Notes: a model not told the origin generated them from the letters alone. Shown: positions 25,832 to 36,070, numbered from the stretch's first letter. The stretch is 53,658 bases of DNA from Komagataeibacter xylinus (GCF_004302915.1 NZ_QQBI01000022.1:1-53658); one strand, 5' to 3'. Program-made: numbers and translations.

Positions 25832-26284
25832 TTCTGTTCCCTCATCACCCTCAAGGTCGCGCTGCACTTCAGGCTGGCGCAGCATGGTATCGACTTCCAT
25901 GGCGTAATCGAGCGCCGTATCGGGCTGGAAGTGCAGGTCCGGCACGCCGCGCAGCCTGAGCGCATGCGACAGGCGGGTGCGCAGGAACGGCGTCACGCGC
26001 TTGAGCGCGGGCAGCAGTTCCGCCACATCGCTCCGACCCAGGCGGGCTACGAAAACCGTGGCATGCTTGAGATCGGGCGAGATACGCACTTCGGTGACCG
26101 TAATGCGCACATCAGCCAGATCCGGGTCACGGAATTCGGTGCGGGCAAATATCTCCGCCAGCACGCGACGGACTTCTTCCGCCACGCGCAGCTGGCGCTG
26201 CGAGGGACCAGACGCGGAATGGCCGGCAAGTTTCCCTGCCGGCCCGCTCTCGCTCATCCCTTTTCTGGATGAATTACGGCTCAT
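25829..26284 (-). CDS. rbfA: Ribosome-binding factor A
   Basis: RbfA assists 30S maturation by binding the 5' end region of 16S rRNA. The 151-residue protein has a KH-like fold with [20 protein letters not shown], then [19 protein letters not shown] and the end motif [17 protein letters not shown] flexible N-terminal stretch of about 25 residues precedes the fold. Its start overlaps the infB stop by 4 bases (ATGA). It is the last gene of the rimP-nusA-ylxR-infB-rbfA operon, and the dispersed repeat sits at its end. Confidence 0.94.
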   Translation of the reverse strand: MSRNSSRKGMSESGPAGKLAGHSASGPSQRQLRVAEEVRRVLAEIFARTEFRDPDLADVRITVTEVRISPDLKHATVFVARLGRSDVAELLPALKRVTPFLRTRLSHALRLRGVPDLHFQPDTALDYAMEVDTMLRQPEVQRDLEGDEGTE

Positions 26285-28974
26285 GCCGGGACGAGTTCCA
26301 TTTCATAACACTCGACCACGTCACCTTCGCGCAGGTCATTATACCCGGCAAAGGACAGGCCGCATTCGTAACCGCGCGCCACTTCCTTCACGTCATCCTT
26401 GAAGCGCTTGAGCTGGCTCAGATCGCCTTCATGGATCACGACGTTGTCACGCAGCAGGCGCACGCCACAGCCACGCTTGACCACGCCTTCGGTCACGTAG
26501 CAACCGGCAACCTTGCCAACCTTGGTAATTTCGAAAACCTTGCGGATCTCGGCATAACCCAGGAACTTCTCGCGATGCTTGGGCGCGATCTTGCCACGCA
26601 CCAGCTGCTCCACGTCATCCGCCACCTGGTAGATGATCGAGTAGTAGCGGATGTCAACGCCTTCGCGCTGGGCAAGCTCACGGGCCTGTGCGGTCGCGCG
26701 GACATTGAACGCGATGATGATCGCGCCCGATGCCTTGGCAAGCTGCACATCGCTTTCCGTAATCTGGCCCACGGTCGCGTTGAGCACGCGGATCTTGACT
26801 TCCTCATGCTCAAGCTTCTGCACGGTGGCTTCAAGTGCCTCCGCCGAACCCTGCACATCGGCCTTGATCAGAACCGCGACTTCCTTCTGCGCGCCTGCCT
26901 GGATGCGGGCGAGCATCTGGTCGAGCGTGCCGCGTGCGGCAGTCTGGCCAGCGGCCATGCGCTCCTTGATCACGCGCTGGCGGAACTCGGAAATTTCGCG
27001 GGCGCGATTCTCGTTTTCCACCACCACGAACGGCTCGCCTGCGCCCGGAACCCCGGTAATGCCCAGGATTTCCACCGGCATGGACGGACCCGCCTCGCCA
27101 AGCTGGCGGTTGCGGTCGTCGATCATGGCGCGCACGCGGCCCCATTCGGCCCCGGCCACCACGATGTCGGTGCGGCGCAGCGTGCCCTTCTGGACCAGCA
27201 CGGTCGCAACCGGGCCACGCCCACGGTCAAGGCGGCTTTCAATCACCGAGCCCTCGGCCACCCGGTCGGGATTGGCCTTGAGGTCTAGGATTTCGGCCTG
27301 CAGCAGGATCGCTTCCTCAAGCTTGTCGAGACCCGTGCGCTTGAGCGCCGAAACCTCGACATCCTGCGTATCGCCACCCATGCTTTCCACCACGATCTCA
27401 TGGTTCAGCAGTTCCTGGCGCACGCGGTCGGGGTTCGCACCCGGCTTGTCGCACTTGTTGATGGCCACGATGATCGGGGCATCAGCCGCCTTGGCGTGCT
27501 TGATGGCTTCGATCGTCTGCGGCATCACGCCATCATCGGCCGCCACAACCAGAATGACCACGTCGGTCACCGAGGCGCCACGGGCACGCATGGCGGTAAA
27601 CGCCTCATGGCCCGGCGTATCGATGAAGGTGATCCTGGCACCCGAGGCCAGCGTGACCTGATACGCGCCGATATGCTGCGTAATACCACCGGCTTCGCCA
27701 TTGGCGACATCGGTCGTGCGCAGCGCATCAAGCAGCGAGGTCTTGCCGTGATCGACATGACCCATCACGGTCACGACCGGCGGACGGGGCATGAGGTCTT
27801 CTTCGCTGTCCTCGATGCCCTCGATGCCGATCTCGACATCGCTGTCGGAAACACGGCGCACGCGATGGCCGAATTCCTGCACGATCAGTTCCGCCGTGTC
27901 CGCGTCGAGCGACTGGGTCACGGTGGCCATCACGCCCATCTTCATCAGCGCCTTGATGACCTCGCCCTGGCGGGCGGCCATGCGGTTGGCGAGTTCCTGC
28001 ACCGTAATGCTCTCGGGCAGGACAACGTCGCGCACCACGCGCACCTGGTCGGAGCGCAGGCGCTCAAGCTCGGCCTGACGGCGCTCACGCTCACGCTGGC
28101 GGCGGACCGAGGCGAGCGAGCGGGTCTTGTCGTCATCCCCTTCGATCGCGGCCTGCACGTCAATGCGGCCTGCGCGACGGCTGTCGTTGTTCTTCTTGGC
28201 GCCGCCCGAGGGTCGGCGGTTCGGCACGGCATTGCCGGGGCGACGGCTGGGGCGACGTTCTTCCTCACCGCCATCCGCACGGCCCGTGCGCAGGCGCAGC
28301 GTCTCGCCAGCACCGCCTGCGGGGCGTGCCGTAGTAGCCGCACCACCACCAGCGGGCCGCGACGGCCGCAGCGGCTGGGCGGGCATGATCGCGCGCTCGG
28401 CCAGCGGGCGCAGGCGCTGCATGGGCGGCGCCAGCGTCACTTCACCCGGAATAGGCACGGACGAGACAACCGGACCTGCCGGATCTGTCGAGTCGGGTGC
28501 TGCGGGAGCCGGTGCGCTGCTGGCTTCCTGCTTGCGGGCTTCCTCGACCGCGGCTGCGGCATCTGCCTTGGCGCGTGCCTCTTCTTCGGCACGGCGGGCA
28601 TTTTCCTCTTCAGCGCGGCGGGCTTCCTCCGCGGCGGAGAGGATCGTGATCTTCTCCTGCTCGCGGGCCTCTTTCTCACGCTGGATGGCGGCGCGACGCT
28701 GCTCGTCGAGCACGCGCTGGCGTGTCGCCAGTTCCGCTGCCGTCAGCGCGCGACCGCCCCGACCACCGGCGCGACCGCCAGCCGGCCCCGATCCGTTACC
28801 TGCGGCCCCGGCCCCGCGCTTCTTGCGCACCTCGACCTGAACCACCTTTGAACGACCATGGCTGAAGCTCTGTCGCACGGAACCGGCATCCACCGTCCGT
28901 CCGACCTCCCTGCGGCCCGCCGGCCGCAGAGACAAGCGTCCCTTACCCTGATCCTGATCGTTGCCTTCGCTCAT
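26281..28974 (-). CDS. infB: Translation initiation factor IF-2
   Basis: IF-2 delivers initiator tRNA to the ribosome and hydrolyses GTP. The 897-residue protein has a long basic, alanine- and glutamate-rich N-terminal region (1 to about 390) that includes an IF2-associated segment. The G domain follows: GHVDHGKTS (G1), [11 protein letters not shown] (G2), [15 protein letters not shown] (G3), NKCDKPGA (G4) and SALKRTGLD (G5). Beta-barrel domains and the C-terminal tRNA-binding domain follow. The length fits alphaproteobacterial IF-2. It overlaps the RNA-binding protein gene upstream and rbfA downstream by 4 bases each. Confidence 0.96.
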   Translation of the reverse strand: MSEGNDQDQGKGRLSLRPAGRREVGRTVDAGSVRQSFSHGRSKVVQVEVRKKRGAGAAGNGSGPAGGRAGGRGGRALTAAELATRQRVLDEQRRAAIQREKEAREQEKITILSAAEEARRAEEENARRAEEEARAKADAAAAVEEARKQEASSAPAPAAPDSTDPAGPVVSSVPIPGEVTLAPPMQRLRPLAERAIMPAQPLRPSRPAGGGAATTARPAGGAGETLRLRTGRADGGEEERRPSRRPGNAVPNRRPSGGAKKNNDSRRAGRIDVQAAIEGDDDKTRSLASVRRQRERERRQAELERLRSDQVRVVRDVVLPESITVQELANRMAARQGEVIKALMKMGVMATVTQSLDADTAELIVQEFGHRVRRVSDSDVEIGIEGIEDSEEDLMPRPPVVTVMGHVDHGKTSLLDALRTTDVANGEAGGITQHIGAYQVTLASGARITFIDTPGHEAFTAMRARGASVTDVVILVVAADDGVMPQTIEAIKHAKAADAPIIVAINKCDKPGANPDRVRQELLNHEIVVESMGGDTQDVEVSALKRTGLDKLEEAILLQAEILDLKANPDRVAEGSVIESRLDRGRGPVATVLVQKGTLRRTDIVVAGAEWGRVRAMIDDRNRQLGEAGPSMPVEILGITGVPGAGEPFVVVENENRAREISEFRQRVIKERMAAGQTAARGTLDQMLARIQAGAQKEVAVLIKADVQGSAEALEATVQKLEHEEVKIRVLNATVGQITESDVQLAKASGAIIIAFNVRATAQARELAQREGVDIRYYSIIYQVADDVEQLVRGKIAPKHREKFLGYAEIRKVFEITKVGKVAGCYVTEGVVKRGCGVRLLRDNVVIHEGDLSQLKRFKDDVKEVARGYECGLSFAGYNDLREGDVVECYEMELVPA

Positions 28975-29603
28975 GTACCCGCCTGTTCACACCGTCCGGC
29001 GGAACGATCCGCCGAATTCGGGCCAGTCCTGCCGGACAGACCCGCAAAACGTTCACTCTCGATACGGAAACGGCGCGCCAGTTCACCATGCAGAATCGCT
29101 GCATGAACAACATGGTCGCGGCCAAATGCCGCACCCAGACCCGATGCCGTAGGAACAGCCACAACCGGCAGTTCCCGTGCACCAGACAAAACTCTCTTCC
29201 TCTCGTCGGGGCTGCCATCGGCGGCCTGTATGACCAGACCGGCACGACCGCCCACAACCCACTCACGCACCTTGGCGAAACCACAGACAATCTGCCCGGC
29301 CCGCCGTGCCAGCCCCGCGACATCCATCATGCGCCGCAGCAGCCCATCTCGCACAAGATGGGTCAGGTCAGGGGGAATAACAACCCTTCCCCTCGCCGCG
29401 CGGGCAAATACGCCGCGTGTGCGTGCTGTTTCTAGCACATCCGCGCGTGCGCTCAACCAAATTCCCCGTCCGGGCAGCCGTGCGGCCAGATCAGGGATCA
29501 CGACTCCATCGGGGGAAATGACAAACCGGATCATTTCCTCCTTGGGGAGCCGGAGCCGGGTCACGGCGCAACGGCGCAGCGGCCCGCGCTCTTCAGGCTC
29601 CAT
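28971..29603 (-). CDS. YlxR/DUF448 and L7Ae-like RNA-binding protein
   Basis: This 210-residue protein has a YlxR domain ([19 protein letters not shown] and [15 protein letters not shown]), then an L7Ae/L30e-like segment ([20 protein letters not shown]). Such fusions are common between nusA and infB in alphaproteobacteria. A role in RNA binding and ribosome- or RNase P-linked regulation has been proposed for this family. I chose the ATG at 29603 (AGGGG upstream); the longer frame to 29795 would run back over nusA. Its stop overlaps the infB ATG by 4 bases. Confidence 0.88.
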   Translation of the reverse strand: MEPEERGPLRRCAVTRLRLPKEEMIRFVISPDGVVIPDLAARLPGRGIWLSARADVLETARTRGVFARAARGRVVIPPDLTHLVRDGLLRRMMDVAGLARRAGQIVCGFAKVREWVVGGRAGLVIQAADGSPDERKRVLSGARELPVVAVPTASGLGAAFGRDHVVHAAILHGELARRFRIESERFAGLSGRTGPNSADRSAGRCEQAGT

Positions 29604-29637
29604 GCCGTCCGGCCCCTGCACGTTCAGGTCGGTTTGC

Positions 29638-31176
29638 TCAGACGTCGGACGTCTCCTCTTGCGCGGGCTTCGCCTCATCATCATCGAACCAGTGGGCGCG
29701 CGCCGCCATGATGATCTCGTTGGCCGCGTCCTCGTCAATGGCATCGCTGCCCAAGATCTCGACGAGTTCGTCACCGGCCAGATCGGCCAGGTCATCCAGC
29801 GTCTTCACGCCCTTTTCACCCAGCGTCACCAGCATCTGGTTGGTGAACACGCCCAGCACGGCGATATCATCGCTCACGCCCAGCGTGCGGCGCTTGGTGT
29901 CGAGTTCCTCTTCCTGGCCGGCCAGATAGCCTTCGGCGCGGCGGACCAGCTCGCTGGCCACGTCCTCGTCAAAGCCTTCGATGTTGGCCAGTTCCTCGGG
30001 GTCGGCAAAAGCCAGTTCCTCGATGGAATGGAAGCCTTCGGTCACCAGCAGGCCCGCGATCACGTCATCCACGTCCAGCGCTTCAACAAACAGGTTGCTG
30101 CGGCGGCGGAATTCTTCCTGGCGGCGCTCCGATTCCTCGGCCTCGGTCAGGATATCGATGTCCCAGCGCGTAAGCTGGCTGGCAAGGCGCACGTTCTGGC
30201 CGCGGCGGCCAATGGCTAGGCTGAGCTGGTCATCGGGCACGACAACCTCGACGCGACCCGCTTCCTCATCCATCACCACCTTGCTGACTTCAGCCGGGGC
30301 AAGCGCGTTGACCACGAAGGTCGCGGCCTGCGGGCTCCAGGGAATGATATCGATCTTCTCGCCCTGGAGTTCCTTGACCACTTCCTGCACGCGGCGGCCA
30401 CGCACGCCCACGCAGGCACCGACCGGATCGATCGAGGCATCACGCGAGATGACCGCCATCTTGGCACGTGAGCCGGGGTCACGCGCCACGGCCTTGATCT
30501 CGATGATGCCATCATAGATCTCGGGCACTTCCTGCGCGAACAGCTTGGCGAGGAACGCCGGATGCGTGCGCGAAAGGAAGATCTGCGGGCCACGCGGCTC
30601 GTCGCGCACGTCATAGATATAGGCGCGCACGCGGTCGGAGTTGCGGAAGCTTTCACGCGGGATCAGCTCGTCACGGCGCAGCAGGGCCTCGGCATCGCCG
30701 ATCTCGACGAGCAGGTTGCCATATTCCGTGCGCTTGACGGTGCCGTTGACGATCTCGCCCACGCGGTCCTTGAAGTCATTGAACTGGCGGCGGCGCTCAT
30801 ACTCACGCACGCGCTGGACAATGACCTGCTTGGCCGTCTGCGCCGCGATGCGCCCGAAATCGATGGGCGGCAGCGGGTCGATCAGGTATTCGCCAAGCTG
30901 GATCTCGGGCTTGAACTTGCGCGCGATATAGAGCGGGATCTGGGTTTCCTCGTTCTCCACCGCCTCGACCGCCTCGGTCCAGCGCGACAGGCGCACATCG
31001 CCGGTGCGGCGGTCGATGGTGGCGCGGATATCCTTTTCATGACCGTATTTCGCGCGGCCGGCCTTCTGGATGGCCTGCTCCATCGCTTCGAGCACTTCCT
31101 CGCGGTCAATCGACTTTTCCCGCGCTACGGCATCGGCCACCAGCAGCAGTTCGGGACGGGCAACGGACGTATCCAT
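29638..31176 (-). CDS. nusA: Transcription termination/antitermination protein NusA
   Basis: NusA binds RNA polymerase and nascent RNA and tunes pausing, termination and antitermination. The 512-residue protein has an N-terminal polymerase-binding domain (VADAVAREKSIDREEVLEAM), an S1 domain (GEIVNGTVKRTEYGNLLVEI) and KH domains (GACVGVRGRRVQEVVKELQG and SLAIGRRGQNVRLASQLT). Acidic helix-hairpin-helix repeats end it (LATEGF-like LLVTEGFHSIEELAFADPEE). I chose the ATG at 31176, with GGAG 6 nt upstream. A TTG at 31200, overlapping the rimP stop, is also possible. Confidence 0.96.
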   Translation of the reverse strand: MDTSVARPELLLVADAVAREKSIDREEVLEAMEQAIQKAGRAKYGHEKDIRATIDRRTGDVRLSRWTEAVEAVENEETQIPLYIARKFKPEIQLGEYLIDPLPPIDFGRIAAQTAKQVIVQRVREYERRRQFNDFKDRVGEIVNGTVKRTEYGNLLVEIGDAEALLRRDELIPRESFRNSDRVRAYIYDVRDEPRGPQIFLSRTHPAFLAKLFAQEVPEIYDGIIEIKAVARDPGSRAKMAVISRDASIDPVGACVGVRGRRVQEVVKELQGEKIDIIPWSPQAATFVVNALAPAEVSKVVMDEEAGRVEVVVPDDQLSLAIGRRGQNVRLASQLTRWDIDILTEAEESERRQEEFRRRSNLFVEALDVDDVIAGLLVTEGFHSIEELAFADPEELANIEGFDEDVASELVRRAEGYLAGQEEELDTKRRTLGVSDDIAVLGVFTNQMLVTLGEKGVKTLDDLADLAGDELVEILGSDAIDEDAANEIIMAARAHWFDDDEAKPAQEETSDV

Positions 31177-31196
31177 CAGTGTCTCCACAACATCGT

Positions 31197-31886
31197 TCAA
31201 TTGGCCTTGCGGGCCGACTTGCGACCCGACTTAACACCGGGCTTGCGGTCTTCAGCCGGGGAAGGATCTTCCTCCAGGCCAGTCTCCTCGGGGCTTGCGG
31301 CCGGCTTCATCATCCGGGCGCTCGCCGCGATCAGTTCATCGGTCAGGACAAGGCGCGCCTTGCGCATCTCGGCAAAAGGCAGCGCAACCTCGCTCCCGTC
31401 ATCAAGCCGCATCAGGCCATGGCCCTCGCGCGCGCCGAGCACGATCCCGGCAAAGCGCTTGCGGCCTTCAACGGGCATGTTCATCTCGGCGCGGGCGAGG
31501 TGGCCGGCAAACCGCTCCCAGTCCTTCGCACGGGTCAGGGGGCGGTCGATGCCGGGGGATGAGACCTCCAGCGTCCATGCGCCGGGCAGCGGGTCTTCCA
31601 CGTCCAGTATCGCGCCAACCGCATGGCTGATCTGCTCGCAGTCCTCAATGAGCAGGAGCGTGCCATCAGCGCGGTCCGCCATGATCTGCACGGTAGGGGA
31701 CTCGCGGCCCAGCACCGCCACGCGCACGAGGTCGAACCCCATGTCGGCCAGCGCGGGGGCGACCATTGCGGCGATGCGGGCATCAAGGCCCGACAGGAAA
31801 GGCAGATCAGCGTCCAATGCAAAAAAGGCAGCCCTGCGGCCACCCCCCAAAGAAAAAACCATAGATGAAGGAATAACCGGCAACAT
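31197..31886 (-). CDS. rimP: Ribosome maturation factor RimP
   Basis: RimP is needed for 30S maturation and binds early to pre-30S particles. The 229-residue frame has the core [41 protein letters not shown] and [19 protein letters not shown], and ends with a basic tail ([10 protein letters not shown]). It is the first gene of the nusA-infB operon. The exact start is uncertain: the family core begins about residue 30. TTG codons downstream of the ATG at 31886 could also be used. It is divergent from the membrane cassette at 31993. Confidence 0.9.
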   Translation of the reverse strand: MLPVIPSSMVFSLGGGRRAAFFALDADLPFLSGLDARIAAMVAPALADMGFDLVRVAVLGRESPTVQIMADRADGTLLLIEDCEQISHAVGAILDVEDPLPGAWTLEVSSPGIDRPLTRAKDWERFAGHLARAEMNMPVEGRKRFAGIVLGAREGHGLMRLDDGSEVALPFAEMRKARLVLTDELIAASARMMKPAASPEETGLEEDPSPAEDRKPGVKSGRKSARKAN

Positions 31887-31992
31887 AGGTCACGCCATGC
31901 CTGACCGCAAGGACTATATGGGCACGCGGGGGTTACATTTCCTCTCTCTTAACGTCTTGCCATTCTCCCCGCCTCGCCCGCATTATGTACGC
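31887..31992. promoter_or_regulatory. Shared divergent promoter region: rimP operon and AAA+ cassette
   Basis: This 106-bp gap separates the divergent starts of rimP and the first cassette gene, so promoters for both must lie here or inside the 5' ends. A longer in-frame start for the cassette gene at 31897 is possible. I see no clear operator. Confidence 0.3.
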
Positions 31993-32631
31993 ATGATGCC
32001 CACGCCCTCCCCGCCGGAACCGACACGGGAACGCAGCGAACGCCCATCCAGCCGCAAGCTGGTCGTGGTGGGGCTGATCGCGGCCGTCGTGGCAGGCGGG
32101 GGTTTGGGCGCAGGCGGGTTCCTGACCCCGCAGGAGGGCGGCAGCGGCAGCCAGACGCCCCCCGTCGCAGCCGAGGCTGGCGGCGGCCGGGGCGGTGGCG
32201 GCAATCACCTGACACTCAACGCGCCGGTGCAGGGCAAGCCCGACATGATGGGCGAAATGCCCATGATCTCGCCCGAGCGCGCGGCGGACATGCTGCGCCA
32301 GACCAGCTTTACGTTGCAGCAGCAGGCCGAGATCATGGCGGCGTTGCGGCGGCGCGAAATCATACTCGCCGACATGCCGATGTATGACATGACAGGCAGC
32401 GGAGCAGTCGTGAACGTGGAATCCCTTGGTCTCGTGCAGACCGTGCATCTCGGGCCGCAGCCCCGCAGCGTGATCCTGCCCATCCGCATTGCAGGCGATG
32501 TGTCGATCACGCCGGCGGGCGACCCCGGCCCGATGGGCGTGCATGCCGGGGCGGTGTTCGTGCCGGGGCCCACGCCGCTGCCGGTGCTGATGCGCGGGGC
32601 CCATCTTGTCATCGGGGTTGTGGTGCAATGA
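31993..32631 (+). CDS. Uncharacterised single-pass membrane protein, cassette gene 1
   Basis: I do not recognise this protein. The 212-residue frame from 31993 has a short cytoplasmic tail, a membrane helix at about 23-43, a glycine- and proline-rich linker (about 45-75), and a soluble part that should be periplasmic. The soluble part has a helix rich in glutamine and arginine (SPERAADMLRQTSFTLQQQA), then strand-like segments and a hydrophobic proline-rich end. Another start, MPDRKDYMG at 31897, is in frame. The stop overlaps the ATG of the AAA+ gene by 4 bases, so the two are translated together and likely work together. Confidence 0.65.
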   Translation: MMPTPSPPEPTRERSERPSSRKLVVVGLIAAVVAGGGLGAGGFLTPQEGGSGSQTPPVAAEAGGGRGGGGNHLTLNAPVQGKPDMMGEMPMISPERAADMLRQTSFTLQQQAEIMAALRRREIILADMPMYDMTGSGAVVNVESLGLVQTVHLGPQPRSVILPIRIAGDVSITPAGDPGPMGVHAGAVFVPGPTPLPVLMRGAHLVIGVVVQ

Positions 32632-33899
32632 AGCCGCTCTATCCGATCCTGATGGAACGGGTCGTGCCGATCGCCATGGTCATTTTCCTGGTACTCGGCA
32701 GTTTTCAGGCCGCGATGGCGTTGCATCTTTCGCTCGCCAGCATACGGCATTTCATGGAATGGTGCGCACCGGCCTATCCGGTCATAGCGGCGGCGAGCGC
32801 CCTGCTGGCGCTGAGCGGGCTGTGGTTCGAGAACCGGGCCGAGAAACTCGCCCGCAAGGGAATCCGACGCAGACGGGGATGGATGATGGACGTACTGGCC
32901 AGGCTGACAAATCGTAGCGCACTTGAAGAAATGCTGGCGCGCGAACAGAAAGAAACCGTGATCGATGCCGAGGAACTCGCAGCCAGCCTGCGCGCGCGCG
33001 TGATCGGGCAGGACCAGGTATGCGAGGACGTGGCAACCCAGCTGCGCCGCCGCCTGGCGCTGCAGGTGCGCGGCAAGCCGGTAGGGATCTTCCTGCTGGC
33101 AGGGCCGCCGGGCACGGGCAAGACATATCTTGCCAAGCAGCTCGCCCGCCAGCTCGATCGCCCGCTGCTCAACTTCGACATGACGCAGATGAGCTCGCCG
33201 CATGCCGCAACGCAGCTGTTCGGCTCACCCAAGGGGTATGTCGGCTCGGACACCTACGGCAAGCTGACCGGCGGCCTGAAGGAAAAGCCCGATGCGGTGG
33301 TGCTGCTCGATGAAATCGAGAAGGCGCATCCCGATGTGTTCAAGAAATTCCTCACCGCATGGAATGACGGGCACGTAACCGAGGCCTCGACGGGGCAGCA
33401 GATCTCGACCGTGCGCTGCATCTTCATCCTGACCTCGAACATCGCCACCGATGCGCTGTCCGAGATCGCGGACCGGCTGGCCGATGAACCCGACAAGATG
33501 CGCGCCGAGTCGGTCGAGGCGCTGCGCCAGGCAGGCTTTGCGCCCGAAGTGCTGAACCGCCTGGACCGCATCTTCGTGTTCCGCCCGCTCGAAGGACTGG
33601 ATATCGCCCGCGTTTCCGCGCTGGAAATCGAGTCGATGATCGACAGCTATGGCCTCAAGGTCGAGACCGGGGGCATCGATCCCGCCCTGCTGTTCGAGGT
33701 CATGCGCCGCCAGGACCGCATGGGCCCTGCCGCCAGCGCGCGCGACCTGGCCCGCTCGATCGAGGACATGATCAGCGACTCGCTCATCACCGCCCGCCAG
33801 CAGGGCGCCAAGCTGGTGCGCGTGGTGCAGAACGAAGATGGCATCGTGGCCGAAATCGCGGACAAGAGCGACGCGCAGCAGGCCCGGATCAGTTCCTGA
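32628..33899 (+). CDS. Membrane-anchored ClpB/ClpA D2-like AAA+ ATPase, cassette gene 2
   Basis: This 423-residue protein has two N-terminal membrane helices (about 11-33 and 48-67) and one AAA+ module close to the second ring of ClpB/ClpA. Walker A is GPPGTGKT (159-166), a pore-loop GYVG is at 203-206, Walker B with its extension (VVLLDEIEKAHPDV) is at 224-237, and a sensor-1-like TSN is at 269-271. Candidate arginine fingers lie in APEVLNRLDRIF near 306-316. A Clp-type C-terminal small domain follows. The IGF/IGL loop that docks ClpP is not seen. It therefore probably remodels or threads proteins at the inner membrane rather than feeding ClpP. The substrate is unknown. It is flanked by two unrecognised membrane proteins. 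Confidence 0.85.
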   Translation: MKPLYPILMERVVPIAMVIFLVLGSFQAAMALHLSLASIRHFMEWCAPAYPVIAAASALLALSGLWFENRAEKLARKGIRRRRGWMMDVLARLTNRSALEEMLAREQKETVIDAEELAASLRARVIGQDQVCEDVATQLRRRLALQVRGKPVGIFLLAGPPGTGKTYLAKQLARQLDRPLLNFDMTQMSSPHAATQLFGSPKGYVGSDTYGKLTGGLKEKPDAVVLLDEIEKAHPDVFKKFLTAWNDGHVTEASTGQQISTVRCIFILTSNIATDALSEIADRLADEPDKMRAESVEALRQAGFAPEVLNRLDRIFVFRPLEGLDIARVSALEIESMIDSYGLKVETGGIDPALLFEVMRRQDRMGPAASARDLARSIEDMISDSLITARQQGAKLVRVVQNEDGIVAEIADKSDAQQARISS

Positions 33900-33965
33900 C
33901 CCATGGCCGCGCTGTTCCGCCCTGCCCCCGTGGCCTCCCGCATGGCGAAAGGCATGGCCTGCTGA

Positions 33966-34907
33966 ATGTCCGCTTTTTCGCGCCTCTGGTATCGTGCGCC
34001 GCTATGGCGGCTGTGCCTGTATCTCATTTTGCCCTTCGTGGTGCTGACGTTCGTCTTCCCGCCAGCCTATCTTACGCGCAGGCTGCCCCGGCTGGCGCAG
34101 ATCGCCACGGCCATCCATAACCGCCTGGGCATGCAGGACGCACCGGCCGATGGCGACCAGGCCGGTGGCGGCGGCCCGGGCGATGGGGTCGTGACCATGA
34201 TGCCCATGACCGACCGCCTGACCAAGGCCATTCCGTTTGCCGGGCGCATCCTGCCGCTGCCCGCAGGCGTATGGCACCCGATCATCAACGTGATCGAAGG
34301 CCCGCATGGCGAATTGCTGGAAAATGTCCTGGTGCGGGTGCAGGGCCATGTCGTGACCGGCCTGATCGTGGCCAAGGGCACGACACAGCCGGTACCGGAC
34401 GTGGCCAGCCCGCCGATGGACATAGAATGCCATGACGACCGCAACTACATGTCGCATGTCGGGGCCAGTCACCCGCCCATGACGGAATGCTGGTTCACGC
34501 GTCTGGTTGATCCGGCCTCGATCAACCACATGAACGTCATTGCCGGGCGACTGCAGCAGGAAGGCTTCGTGCTGCCGCCGGTCATGCTCAGGGCGAACTG
34601 GGTCAACAGCACGCCCGCCACCGATGACAACATGAATGCGGAGACGGTGACGATCTATCTCAACCCCGTCAATGTCAACGACACCAAGATCCTGCGCTCG
34701 CCTGATTTCTGGACCAAGGACGCGCTGGCGCAGCAACCGGCCGCGGACACCTTCGTCAAGCACATGAATACATGGATGGCAGGCTGGGCGCCGGTGCTGC
34801 ATGATGGCTTCAACAGCGACATGCTGGCCTCGAGCGACGAGCAGCGCGCCCGGCTTTCGGTTGACCCTGCAGCCCCCCGCCCCGGCGAGGGCAACCCGCT
34901 GGACTGA
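33966..34907 (+). CDS. Uncharacterised single-pass membrane protein, cassette gene 3
   Basis: I do not recognise this protein. The 313-residue frame has a basic, aromatic start, one membrane helix at about 15-35, a variable linker (about 50-70), then a large, probably periplasmic domain of about 240 residues. Two cysteines (IECHDD and MTECWF) lie about 20 residues apart and could pair. There are strand-like repeats in the middle and no catalytic motif that I can name. It follows the AAA+ gene after 66 bp on the same strand. The gap holds a 20-codon frame (33903-33965) ending one base before this ATG, which may be chance. Confidence 0.7.
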   Translation: MSAFSRLWYRAPLWRLCLYLILPFVVLTFVFPPAYLTRRLPRLAQIATAIHNRLGMQDAPADGDQAGGGGPGDGVVTMMPMTDRLTKAIPFAGRILPLPAGVWHPIINVIEGPHGELLENVLVRVQGHVVTGLIVAKGTTQPVPDVASPPMDIECHDDRNYMSHVGASHPPMTECWFTRLVDPASINHMNVIAGRLQQEGFVLPPVMLRANWVNSTPATDDNMNAETVTIYLNPVNVNDTKILRSPDFWTKDALAQQPAADTFVKHMNTWMAGWAPVLHDGFNSDMLASSDEQRARLSVDPAAPRPGEGNPLD

Positions 34908-34925
34908 ACGGGGCCTGAAACCCGG

Positions 34926-35010
34926 AACGTTCTTGGGTGCCCCCTTTTTGCAAAAAGGCGGCGTTCCTCTGAAGCTTTTTGAAAAAAGCTTCACCAAAGA
35001 CTTTTGTTGT
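34926..35010 (+). repeat. Dispersed two-hairpin repeat, copy 4
   Basis: A nearly complete copy: GTTCTTGGGTGCC, hairpin one (CCCCC, T-run, A-run, GGCGGC, left arm mutated), GAAGCTTTTTGAAAAAAGCTTC as perfect hairpin two, then ACCAAAGAC and a T-run. It lies between the convergent ends of cassette gene 3 and the LysR gene, 19 nt past the former. With its terminal T-run it could end cassette transcription. Confidence 0.8.
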
Positions 35011-35030
35011 TTTTTATCAATATTCTACTT

Positions 35031-35927
35031 TTAGCCCTGACGCAGCACGTCCGATATCTCGATCAGGAAATCAAGCACCGTGCGCGTGCGCAGCGGCAGC
35101 GTGCGCGGGCCGGTGTGCACGGCATAGAAGGGCAGTTCGGGAATGGTCCATTCCGGCAGCAGGTGCACCAGGCGACCTGCCGCGATGTCCTCTTCTACCT
35201 GAAATGTCGGCAGCATGCCAATGCCAAGCCCCGCCCGCACGGCCTGCAGCACGGCCTCGCTGCTATTGGCGCGGAAGGGCCCGTTTGCCGCCACCGTGGT
35301 CTCGCTCTCGCCCTTGCGGGTGAACTGCCAGTCATGCCGCGTGCCGCCATAGCTGTAGGCAATGCAGGGGTGATTGAGCAGGTCGCGCGGATGGGCGGGC
35401 GTGCCACGGCGGGCAAGGTAATCGCTTGAGGCGATCACGCAGCGATGCACCGAACCCAGGCGGCGGGCAATCAGTGACCCCTCGGCAATGGAGCCGATGC
35501 GGATGGCAAGGTCGAGTCCCTCTTCCACCAGGTCGCCAAACCCGTCGCGCATGACCAGTTCGACCGACAGGTCGGGATGTTCCTCCAGCAGGCTGCTCAG
35601 CCGGCTGGTCAGGTACAGCCCGAACGCCGTGGTCACGCCCAGCCGCACCAGCCCCGACACCGAGGCCCGCCTGCGGCCCAGCGCGGTTTCCGCCGTTTCA
35701 AGAATTTCCAGCACTTCATAGGCGTGCGGCAGGAGGCTGCGCCCGTCTTCCGTCATCATCAGGCTGCGGGTGGTGCGGGCAAACAGGGTTGCGCCGTAAT
35801 GAGCCTCAAGCAGGGCAATATGGCGGGAAATGGTCGGCTGGCTTGCGCCAGTCTCCCTTGATACGGCGGAGAACGATCCCGTCGCAGCCACACGGACAAA
35901 GCTGTGCAGGGCGGAAAGCAGATCCAT
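35031..35927 (-). CDS. LysR-family transcriptional regulator
   Basis: The 298-residue protein has the LysR layout. The N-terminal helix-turn-helix (about 1-60) contains SFVRVAATGSFSAVSRETGASQ and PTISRHIALLEAHYGATLF. An effector-binding domain follows (about 90-290). It resembles the AaeR/PA-type subgroup with PSTSGLVRLGV-like SVSGLVRLGVTTAFG. The effector and target are not evident. The upstream neighbour on the minus strand is acnA, separated by a terminator, so its targets need not be there. I chose the ATG at 35927 (MDLLSALHSF); the upstream extension to 35960 lacks homology-like character. Confidence 0.88.
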   Translation of the reverse strand: MDLLSALHSFVRVAATGSFSAVSRETGASQPTISRHIALLEAHYGATLFARTTRSLMMTEDGRSLLPHAYEVLEILETAETALGRRRASVSGLVRLGVTTAFGLYLTSRLSSLLEEHPDLSVELVMRDGFGDLVEEGLDLAIRIGSIAEGSLIARRLGSVHRCVIASSDYLARRGTPAHPRDLLNHPCIAYSYGGTRHDWQFTRKGESETTVAANGPFRANSSEAVLQAVRAGLGIGMLPTFQVEEDIAAGRLVHLLPEWTIPELPFYAVHTGPRTLPLRTRTVLDFLIEISDVLRQG

Positions 35928-36070
35928 GGGGCCTATTACATCCGGTATGTTATTACACAATTACGGCTTTAAACGGCATCGTATTTATACACAATATAGA
36001 GAAAAAACACCGCCGATATGTGTGTGACGCAGAGGTAACTTATACTACCCACGCATAGATGAGCGGCCAT

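Noticed and set aside
30562-31992. N-terminal 477 codons of a plus-strand frame that runs into cassette gene 1
   Set aside because: This part is antisense to nusA and rimP. Only the last 212 codons, from 31993, look like a real gene.
33903-33965. A 20-codon frame between cassette genes 2 and 3
   Set aside because: Too short, no clear ribosome binding site and no conservation evidence; may be chance.
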